DNA from: Deltaproteobacteria bacterium
Lineage (GTDB): Bacteria > Desulfobacterota > Syntrophia > Syntrophales > UBA2210
DNA: 7,404 nt
NCBI GenBank assembly: GCA_019313735.1
Contig: JAFDAR010000070.1
Span: forward strand, 1 to 7,404
Direction of reading: 5' to 3'
The translations under genes were made by a program, and so were the position numbers. The notes below the pieces were generated by a model. It was not told the origin of the DNA, made no database searches, and saw nothing but the letters and a program-made list of their open reading frames with translations. Of this stretch, positions 1 through 5,153 are shown piece after piece (positions within the stretch are counted from its first letter, which is position 1; every line of letters starts with the position of its first letter).

Positions 1-1
1 T

Positions 2-1054
2 TACTATCGGCATAATTTTATAGATCATGCCTATCTTTATAATCTTTATTTCCCGCCGGAGGCTGTTTTTACAAAGCTTAAAGATCAAATTCACGACATT
101 GTTCTGAATTATCCTATGGCACAGGATGCCCTTGCCGGGCTTATCGGCAAACTAATTGACCAACCTGCTGAAAGAATTGTTGTGGGAAACGGGGCTGCAG
201 AATTAATAAAAATAGTATCCGGTCACATATCAGACAAGTTAATCGTTCCCGTGCCTTCTTTCAATGAATATGCCAATGCCGCGCCTCCAGGCCGGGTAAT
301 CGAATTTCCGCTTGAGTTCCCATCTTTCCAGTTGGATGTAGATAAATTTGCTGCGGAAGCGATCAGAGTAAATGCTGATGTGGCGGTTGTGGTAACGCCT
401 AACAATCCAACATCTATGTTAATTCCCAAGCCCGATCTCATTCGGCTTGCAAAAAAACTTGAAACTCATGACTGCATGCTGATTATTGACGAATCATTTA
501 TAGATTTTGCAGAGAACCATGATAAAATAAGCATGGAACAAGAAATCGAAAATTACCCGAATATGGTAATTTTTAAAAGCATGAGCAAAGCCTACGGTAT
601 CTGTGGGCTTAGGATCGGTTATATGCTGACCGCAAATTCAAAATTTGCTGAAGCTGTAAGAAACGGTGTGCATATTTGGAATATTAACGGATTTGCGGAA
701 GAGTTTCTGCGGCTCTTACCCGATTATAAACAGGAATTTATTGAAAGCTGTAAACAAGTTCGAGTCGACAGAGACAGTCTGTATGAAAAACTTTGTGGAA
801 TAGAAGGTATGACTGTTTTCAAACCAGACGCAAACTTTATTTTTTGTCGACTGCCAGATAATGTGCAAAGTGCTCCTGAAGTTACGAGAAAATTATTTAT
901 TAAACATAATATGTACATAAAGGATTGTGTGGGCAAAACTCAACCGGATTCTGATCGTTATATTCGGATTGCCAGCCGTACAGAAGCAGAAAATTGTAAA
1001 TTAGTTGCGGCATTGGCAGATATTATTGACTCGAAAAAAGCAGAGAGCTCTTAA
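2..1054 (+). CDS. PLP-dependent class I/II aminotransferase (HisC/CobD-like), 5' end cut off; probable C-terminal half of a nucleotidyltransferase-aminotransferase fusion
   Basis: The frame is open from base 2 to the TAA at 1052-1054 (350 codons). The first ATG, at 116, is internal, because the 38 codons before it encode good protein (including NLYFPP) that fits the start of this aminotransferase fold. Counting from that ATG as residue 1: GNGAAEL (24-30) is the PLP-phosphate loop, PNNPT lies at 95-99, D125 in IIDES should contact the pyridine nitrogen, and K158 in SMSKAYG is the Schiff-base lysine. R166 follows in GLRIGY, and R284 in YIRIAS is the likely substrate-acid arginine. All key residues are present, so the domain looks active. 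The family makes or uses amino acids and phosphorylated amines. The stretch before NLYFPP resembles, from memory, the linker of proteins with an N-terminal NTP-transferase domain, such as PntC-type CMP-aminoethylphosphonate enzymes. This is inference, since that part is outside the window. HisC or threonine-phosphate decarboxylase are the alternatives. It overlaps the next gene by one base. Confidence 0.85.
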   Translation, partial: YYRHNFIDHAYLYNLYFPPEAVFTKLKDQIHDIVLNYPMAQDALAGLIGKLIDQPAERIVVGNGAAELIKIVSGHISDKLIVPVPSFNEYANAAPPGRVIEFPLEFPSFQLDVDKFAAEAIRVNADVAVVVTPNNPTSMLIPKPDLIRLAKKLETHDCMLIIDESFIDFAENHDKISMEQEIENYPNMVIFKSMSKAYGICGLRIGYMLTANSKFAEAVRNGVHIWNINGFAEEFLRLLPDYKQEFIESCKQVRVDRDSLYEKLCGIEGMTVFKPDANFIFCRLPDNVQSAPEVTRKLFIKHNMYIKDCVGKTQPDSDRYIRIASRTEAENCKLVAALADIIDSKKAESS

Positions 1055-1707
1055 TGAACGATTCTCAAAATCAACAACCACATCAACCCACAATGATTTC
1101 TTTTGCCAGGGACCTTCCCAACATTTGTTCACTTGCAGGCCTGTTATGTGCAATGATTGGTATTTACTACGCTATTTTGGGCAATTTCCCTGTTGCGATA
1201 ATTGGAGTTCTGTGGGCTGTTTTATTTGACTGGGCTGACGGAATCGTTGCTCGCCAAATTAAGGGACGAACAGATCACCATCGAGCCTTTGGGAGCCAGC
1301 TTGATTCGCTGATAGATATTGTAAGCTTTGGAGTATTCCCTGCTATTTTTCTTTTAAGCTATGGTAAGTTCAGTCCATGGTTCCTGCCGGGAGCATTTCT
1401 TGTTGTCGCCACCAGCGTTATACGATTGAGTTATTTTAACATTTTCGGCCTGATTGACGATAAAACCTACATGGGGCTGGCATTAGACAACAATGTTATT
1501 GTTCTTGCTTTTGTGTTTTTGTTTGAAGGCTTTATTAATCACACGGTTTTTTCAATAATCCTTTATGCACTATTGATGGTATTTCTGGTTCTTAATTTAG
1601 CACCTGTACGAACGCCTAAATTTGCCGGAAAATGGTTTTATGTTCTTATGGTCTACACCCTGGTATTGACAGTTATCTACGGTTGGATGCAGTGGAACAG
1701 GGTTTAA
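1054..1707 (+). CDS. CDP-alcohol phosphatidyltransferase family membrane protein
   Basis: This 217-residue protein transfers a phospho-alcohol group from a CDP-linked donor, or a CMP-linked headgroup, to a lipid or alcohol acceptor in the membrane. The family signature is complete: D59, D62-G63, A66-R67, then G80, D84 and D88, the aspartates that bind metal and donor. The gap between AR and G is 12 residues rather than the usual 8 or so. From memory, phosphatidylcholine synthases also have a longer gap. About six hydrophobic segments are visible (near 24-42, 44-58, 90-103, 108-125, 146-183 as two, 195-211), as expected for the fold. The segment after D88 (SFGVFPA) and the later RLSYFN and YMGLALD stretches resemble phosphatidylserine synthases. 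The start ATG shares its A with the preceding TAA, which implies translational coupling to the aminotransferase gene. No strong Shine-Dalgarno is present beyond AGAGAG (1043-1048). The exact headgroup cannot be read from sequence. Partnering with the upstream gene suggests an amino-alcohol or aminophosphonate headgroup. Confidence 0.87.
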   Translation: MNDSQNQQPHQPTMISFARDLPNICSLAGLLCAMIGIYYAILGNFPVAIIGVLWAVLFDWADGIVARQIKGRTDHHRAFGSQLDSLIDIVSFGVFPAIFLLSYGKFSPWFLPGAFLVVATSVIRLSYFNIFGLIDDKTYMGLALDNNVIVLAFVFLFEGFINHTVFSIILYALLMVFLVLNLAPVRTPKFAGKWFYVLMVYTLVLTVIYGWMQWNRV

Positions 1708-1723
1708 CAAAGTTATAATATAT

Positions 1724-1753
1724 GGCTCTTCTCTAAATTAGTTGGAGAAAGCC
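1724..1753 (+). repeat. Bulged hairpin just behind the phosphatidyltransferase gene
   Basis: GGCT (1724-1727) pairs with AGCC at the far end, and TTCTC pairs with GAGAA, with one bulged C between them on the left arm. The loop is about 11 bases. It begins 17 bases after the stop codon. No U run follows, so it is more likely an mRNA 3'-end stabiliser or a dispersed repeat than an intrinsic terminator. It shares CTTCTC, TAAATT and TTGGAGAA with the hairpin at 5066-5090. Confidence 0.5.
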
Positions 1754-1940
1754 TGATAGATTGTAATCAATCAGAAAAAGCAGGGTGTATGACTCTTTAT
1801 TCTTCCCAGAATAACCGATTTCTTTTTCAATTATTTCTTTAAATTTGTCGCAAACCCGATGTACCCCCCCTTTTTTTTTATTTTAACTCTCCATACCAAT
1901 ACCGGATTTCGATTCAGTGGTTGAGTCTATTTTAATCTCT

Positions 1941-1989
1941 TCGGGTCTAATTCCCCGAAGCTTGCTGCGGGGTAGTTTGTTAGACCTGA
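1941..1989. repeat. Nested imperfect palindrome, possible short dispersed (REP/MITE-like) element
   Basis: The outer arms 1941-1950 and 1980-1989 pair over ten positions (one G-U), with GGTCTAA matching TTAGACC perfectly. Inside them, CCCCG (1953-1957) pairs with CGGGG (1968-1972), and AG/CT pairs within that around a CTTG loop. A rival hairpin also exists: CTTCGGG (1939-1945) with CCCGAAG (1954-1960). The two structures cannot form together. The element is non-coding. Either a mobile palindromic repeat or an RNA switch would fit. I favour a dispersed repeat, because nothing links it to a ligand or leader peptide. Confidence 0.55.
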
Positions 1990-2049
1990 TAAGTCAATTC
2001 AATTTCCCGAAAAGGCACATCTTTTTCCAGTATTATCGTCATTCACTAA

Positions 2050-2078
2050 TTGCCCTTCGGGGGTGTTCGTGTTATAAA
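2050..2078 (+). promoter_or_regulatory. Candidate sigma-70 promoter for ispG
   Basis: TTGCCC (2050-2055, four of six matches to TTGACA) and TATAAA (2073-2078, five of six matches to TATAAT) are separated by exactly 17 bases. Transcription would begin near 2084, giving a leader of about 46 bases before the ispG ATG. The spacer contains CCC-TTCG-GGG (2053-2062), a small hairpin overlapping the -35 box. This is a consensus match by eye. It is attractive because ispG lies 422 bases from the preceding gene and should need its own promoter. Confidence 0.4.
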
Positions 2079-2129
2079 TTACCCAATCTGACACCTGTTA
2101 TTGAGTTCTGAAACTTTTCTGGGAATATC

Positions 2130-3143
2130 ATGGACGAAATTATTAAAAGAAAAAAGACGAGGCATGTCTATGTCGGGCCGATCAAAATAGGAGGCAATGC
2201 CCCCATTGCCGTCCAGTCAATGACCTGTACCGACACAAGAGATGTGGAGGCGACAGTCGATCAGATCAGGCGGCTTGAGAACGCGGCCTGCGAAATCGTC
2301 AGGGTAGCTGTGCTCGCGATAAGCGCCATCAGAAACGGTGCCGACTGCATAAGGATAAATCCGGGAAATACAGGGAAAGATAAGATAAGAAAGATCATAC
2401 ATGAGGCAAAAGAGAGGGGAGTATCAATACGCATAGGGGTCAATGCGGGTTCCCTCGAAAAGGATATCCTTGCCAGACATGGCGCTCCAACAGCGCCCGC
2501 GCTTGTCGAAAGTGCCCTGAGAAATATTGAACTCTTTGAAGATATGGATTTTCGGTCCATTAAACTATCCGTGAAGGCCTCCGACGTTCCTACAATGATA
2601 AAGGCTAACCGGGCGATTTCCGCGGCCACCGATTATCCCCTGCATCTCGGTGTCACTGAAGCGGGAAGCCTTGTCAATTCCTCGATAAAGTCATCTATAG
2701 GCATAGGAGTACTTCTTAATGAAGGCATAGGCGACACAATCAGGGTTTCAATATCGGGCGATCCTGTCGGAGAAGTTGGCGTGGCTTACGGGATATTGAG
2801 AGCTCTTGGCATCAGAAGAGTAGGTCCGGACATCGTATCCTGCCCCACCTGCGGGCGCTGCGAGATAGACTTGTTCAGGCTGGTCGAAGAGGTGGAAAAC
2901 AGACTTGCGGGGGTAAAGGAATACTTTAAGGTTGCTCTTATGGGCTGTGTTGTCAACGGGCCTGGCGAGGCTGCCGAAGCGGATATCGGCATTGCCGGCG
3001 GACGCCACTTCGGATTTCTTTTCAAAAAGGGCAAAATTGTAAGAAAGATAAAGGAAGAAGAGTTTGTGGATACCCTGATGGATGAGATAGATGTGATGAT
3101 AAAGGACAGAAGGCAGAAGTCAGAAGTCGGGGATCAGGAGTAA
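2130..3143 (+). CDS. ispG: 4-hydroxy-3-methylbut-2-enyl diphosphate synthase (IspG/GcpE) with an internal in-frame deletion
   Basis: IspG converts methylerythritol cyclodiphosphate to HMBPP in the MEP isoprenoid pathway, using a [4Fe-4S] cluster in the cytoplasm. The N-terminal barrel begins with VQSMTCTDTRDVEAT (28-42). RINPGN (75-80), RIGVNAGSLE (101-110), KLSVKASD (145-152) and HLGVTEAG (172-179) follow. The cluster domain has C238 and C241 in SCPTCGR, C273, and E280 in NGPGE, which match the three cysteine and one glutamate ligands known for the family. The anomaly is at residues 61/62: RVAV runs straight into LAISAIRNGAD. In normal enzymes about 29 residues lie between, starting PD and ending ADIHFDYR. 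The frame is kept, yet a barrel strand and the conserved Asp and His of ADIHF are gone, so activity is doubtful. Length is 337 residues, and about 366 would be expected with the tail. The start has GGGA (2121-2124) at a suitable distance. The last 11 residues (RRQKSEVGDQE) come from a 7-base repeat array. Confidence 0.9.
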   Translation: MDEIIKRKKTRHVYVGPIKIGGNAPIAVQSMTCTDTRDVEATVDQIRRLENAACEIVRVAVLAISAIRNGADCIRINPGNTGKDKIRKIIHEAKERGVSIRIGVNAGSLEKDILARHGAPTAPALVESALRNIELFEDMDFRSIKLSVKASDVPTMIKANRAISAATDYPLHLGVTEAGSLVNSSIKSSIGIGVLLNEGIGDTIRVSISGDPVGEVGVAYGILRALGIRRVGPDIVSCPTCGRCEIDLFRLVEEVENRLAGVKEYFKVALMGCVVNGPGEAAEADIGIAGGRHFGFLFKKGKIVRKIKEEEFVDTLMDEIDVMIKDRRQKSEVGDQE

Positions 3144-3168
3144 GGGGCAGTAACTCGAGACTCGAAAC
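3106..3168. repeat. Degenerate heptamer tandem array spanning the ispG stop codon
   Basis: Nine 7-base units keep phase: ACAGAAG, GCAGAAG, TCAGAAG, TCGGGGA, TCAGGAG, TAAGGGG, CAGTAAC, TCGAGAC, TCGAAAC. The first three differ only at the first base or two. The rest drift, but most units still start with TC. The sixth unit supplies the ispG TAA stop. The pattern resembles short tandemly repeated repetitive (STRR-type heptamer) sequences known from cyanobacteria and other bacteria. The weak units could be chance, and the core at 3107-3140 is the firm part. Confidence 0.6.
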
Positions 3169-3183
3169 CAGTTAATACAGATT

Positions 3184-3190
3184 GAGGAGG
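3184..3190 (+). promoter_or_regulatory. Strong ribosome binding site that decides the proS start
   Basis: GAGGAGG at 3184-3190 is close to a perfect Shine-Dalgarno. Two ATG codons follow in tandem, at 3192 and 3195. The first is only one base from the site and the second is four bases away, so the second is favoured. Confidence 0.75.
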
Positions 3191-3194
3191 AATG

Positions 3195-4916
3195 ATGCGT
3201 TATTCAGAGATGTTCTTGCCGACTACAAAGGAGACTCCTTCCGACGCGGAGATTGCAAGCCACCAGCTTATGCTGCGGGCGGGAATGATAAGGAAGCTGG
3301 CCGGAGGGATATACGCGTATCTGCCACTGGGCTATCGTGTGATCAGGAAGGTGGAGAATATTGTGCGTGAAGAGATGAACAGGGCGGGCGCGCAGGAGGT
3401 ATTTATGCCCGCAGTGCAGCCGGCCGAGCTCTGGATGGAATCGGGACGCTGGGACATGTATGGGAAAGAACTGTTGAGGGTCAGGGACAGACACAACAGA
3501 GATTACTGTATCGGGCCGACGCATGAAGAGGTGATAACCGCGCTGGTGCGCGATGAGATACAGACATACCGCCAGCTTCCCAGGAATCTCTATCAGATTC
3601 AGACGAAATTTCGTGATGAGATAAGGCCGAGATTTGGCATCATGAGGTCCAGAGAGTTCGGCATGAAAGATGCCTACAGTTTCGACGCCGACGAAGAGAG
3701 CGCGGAAGAAAGCTACAGGAAGATGTTCGATGCCTACACCAGGATATTCACGCGGTGTGGCCTTAGTTTCAGGCCGGTGGAGGCGGACAGCGGTAATATA
3801 GGGGGAAGCTTTTCCCATGAATTCATGGTTACCGCTGATTCCGGAGAGGACGCAATGGTTCATTGCACCTCGTGCGATTATGCCGCTAATCTCGAAAAAG
3901 CGGAGATTTCCAGACCGGAGGAAAAGGCAGGGCATGCCACAGAATATCCCCCTATGGCGGAGGTGCATACCCCCGATGTGAGAACCATCGAAGAGGTCTG
4001 CGCGTTTTTGGATGTTGCTCCACGGGATGTCGTAAAAACGATGATATTCACGTGTGATGGCGAACCTGTAGCTGTTCTGGTAAGGGGGAATGAAGATATA
4101 AACGAGGCAAAACTCAGAAATTATCTTGGGTGCGACTCTCTCGAACTGGCCATGGATGATACCATCCTGGAGGTTACCGGATCTCCCAGAGGGTTTGCTG
4201 GCCCCATGGGAATAAAATCCCGGATTATCGCGGATTATTCCCTCATGAACATGAAGAATTTTGTTGTTGGAGCCAACAGGGAAGATCACCATATAAAAAA
4301 CTGTAATATCGGAAGAGACTTTGAGATAAAAGATTATGCCGATCTGAGAATCGTAAGAGAGGGTGATGTCTGCCCGCGCTGCGGAAAAGAGCTCAGGATT
4401 GTCAGAGGTATCGAAGTGGGGCATGTCTTTAAACTCGGCGTAAAATACAGCAAGGCCATGAACGCCACCTTTCTTGACAGGGATGGCAAAGAAAAATACA
4501 TGATTATGGGATGTTATGGTATTGGCATAGGAAGAACAGCCGCCGCGTGCATAGAGCAGAGCCACGATGAGGACGGGATTATATGGCCCATGGCGATTGC
4601 GCCATTCCAGGTAATAATCACGCCGGTGAATATAAATGATGAAAATTTATCAAAGATTGCTGAAGAACTGTACAACGGTCTCGTCGCGGATGGGATAGAG
4701 GTCATCTTAGATGACAGGAATGAAAGGCCGGGCGTAAAATTCAAGGACGCCGATTTGATAGGCATACCCATCAGGGTCACAGTAGGCGCCAAAAGCCTCG
4801 CGGAGGGAAAGGTGGAAGTAAGATTTAGAAAACCCGGAGAGGTTGAAAAGATACCGCTTGAAGAAGTCAGGGGGTTTATCACAAAAACGATAATGGATCA
4901 GCTCTCGATTAGCTAA
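3195..4916 (+). CDS. proS: Prolyl-tRNA synthetase, bacterial type with editing insertion (ProRS)
   Basis: ProS charges tRNA-Pro with proline in the cytoplasm and, through its insertion domain, clears misacylated Ala-tRNA-Pro. The 573-residue length is normal for the bacterial form. Counting from the ATG at 3195: the N-terminus MRYSEMFLPT is typical. Motif 1 lies around 59-76 (EEMNRAGA onward), GPTHEE at 107-112, motif 2 around 139-164 (FRDEIRPRFG then MKDAYSFD), and motif 3 GCYGIGIGR at 439-447. The editing (INS, YbaK-like) domain fills about 225-395, with the conserved VVKT lysine (K281) and GFAGPMG. The anticodon-binding domain runs from PFQVIITPVN (470-479) to the end, with DDRNERPGVKFKDADLIGIP. 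The tandem upstream ATG at 3192 would add one Met, but it is too close to the Shine-Dalgarno. The gene follows ispG by 51 bases and is probably co-transcribed with it. No residue looks missing. Confidence 0.97.
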   Translation: MRYSEMFLPTTKETPSDAEIASHQLMLRAGMIRKLAGGIYAYLPLGYRVIRKVENIVREEMNRAGAQEVFMPAVQPAELWMESGRWDMYGKELLRVRDRHNRDYCIGPTHEEVITALVRDEIQTYRQLPRNLYQIQTKFRDEIRPRFGIMRSREFGMKDAYSFDADEESAEESYRKMFDAYTRIFTRCGLSFRPVEADSGNIGGSFSHEFMVTADSGEDAMVHCTSCDYAANLEKAEISRPEEKAGHATEYPPMAEVHTPDVRTIEEVCAFLDVAPRDVVKTMIFTCDGEPVAVLVRGNEDINEAKLRNYLGCDSLELAMDDTILEVTGSPRGFAGPMGIKSRIIADYSLMNMKNFVVGANREDHHIKNCNIGRDFEIKDYADLRIVREGDVCPRCGKELRIVRGIEVGHVFKLGVKYSKAMNATFLDRDGKEKYMIMGCYGIGIGRTAAACIEQSHDEDGIIWPMAIAPFQVIITPVNINDENLSKIAEELYNGLVADGIEVILDDRNERPGVKFKDADLIGIPIRVTVGAKSLAEGKVEVRFRKPGEVEKIPLEEVRGFITKTIMDQLSIS

Positions 4917-4934
4917 AGTTGATTAAAGAAGGGT

Positions 4935-4966
4935 TCAAGGAGTCAAGGATTCGAGGGGTCGAGTGA
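4935..4966. repeat. Four-unit 8-base degenerate tandem repeat behind proS
   Basis: Units start exactly eight bases apart at 4935, 4943, 4951 and 4959: TCAAGGAG, TCAAGGAT, TCGAGGGG, TCGAGTGA. The core is TCRAGG. It is non-coding, begins 18 bases after the proS stop, and resembles the heptamer array behind ispG in its TC-start and purine-rich style, but with a longer unit. Confidence 0.55.
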
Positions 4967-5008
4967 AAGAAGAAAGATAGCGCTGGATTACAATAGTTCC
5001 TTGAACTT

Positions 5009-5037
5009 GTAGGTTGGGTTGAGGGACGAAACCCAAC
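5009..5037 (+). repeat. REP-like palindrome with GTAG head
   Basis: The tetranucleotide GTAG (5009-5012) is followed at once by GTTGGGTT (5013-5020), a 9-base loop, and the perfect inverted copy AACCCAAC (5030-5037). A GTAG head on a short palindrome is the hallmark of REP elements mobilised by RAYT (REP-associated tyrosine) transposases, and closely similar GTTGGGTT/AACCCAAC elements are, from memory, common across bacteria. No RAYT gene lies in the window, so this would be a copy scattered from elsewhere. Confidence 0.65.
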
Positions 5038-5065
5038 AAAAGCTTAAAAAAGACATATTGGACCC

Positions 5066-5090
5066 TCTTCTCCAGCTAAATTGGAGAAGA
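5066..5090 (+). repeat. Perfect 9-bp hairpin upstream of rel
   Basis: TCTTCTCCA (5066-5074) and TGGAGAAGA (5082-5090) are exact inverted copies around a 7-base loop, GCTAAAT. No T run follows, and AACCACGACAA comes next, so a classic terminator is unlikely. It is related in sequence to the hairpin at 1724-1753, which suggests a dispersed repeat family. It could also act in the rel leader RNA if transcription comes through from proS. Confidence 0.6.
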
Positions 5091-5153
5091 ACCACGACAA
5101 TAACGGTCTGGAGTGCGCATGATCGGGCGTCAGTTCAGGGTAGATGGTAGAAT

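Larger units (their letters stand above)
1708..2129. other. 422-base gene-free region with hairpins and homopolymer tracts
   Basis: No convincing gene lies here. A 64-codon open frame (1917-2111) has no recognisable protein and is crossed by a strong palindrome, so I reject it. In order, the region holds: a bulged hairpin (1724-1753); a small hairpin GATTG-TAAT-CAATC (1759-1772); a 7-bp hairpin TTATTCT/AGAATAA (1797-1803 with 1808-1814); a run of seven C followed directly by nine T (1864-1879); a nested palindrome (1941-1989); and a possible promoter (2050-2078). None of the hairpins is followed at once by a clean T run, so no classic intrinsic terminator can be assigned for the upstream unit. 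Confidence 0.7.

Noticed and set aside
116..118. The ATG at 116 as the start of the aminotransferase
   Set aside because: The frame stays open and protein-like to the window edge, the preceding residues fit the family, and no Shine-Dalgarno precedes this ATG.
1864..1879. The T9 run as an intrinsic terminator
   Set aside because: It is preceded by seven C with no matching G-rich arm nearby, so no stem can form against the T run on either strand.
1753..1990. A riboswitch in the ispG upstream gap (CTGAT and ACCTGAT fragments reminiscent of the TPP class)
   Set aside because: The other conserved blocks and the required stem order are absent.
1917..2111. A 64-codon + strand open frame upstream of ispG
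   Set aside because: It is crossed by the nested palindrome, has no convincing ribosome site and no recognisable protein features.
3204..4565. A 453-codon open frame on the minus strand opposite proS
   Set aside because: It lies wholly antisense to a highly conserved proS. Its translation has no recognisable domain, and long antisense frames are common opposite purine-rich coding strands.
5019..5049. A possible promoter for rel (TTGAGG with TTAAAA)
   Set aside because: The spacing is 19 bases, the boxes are weak, and the -35 candidate lies within the REP-like palindrome. Support is too poor to annotate.
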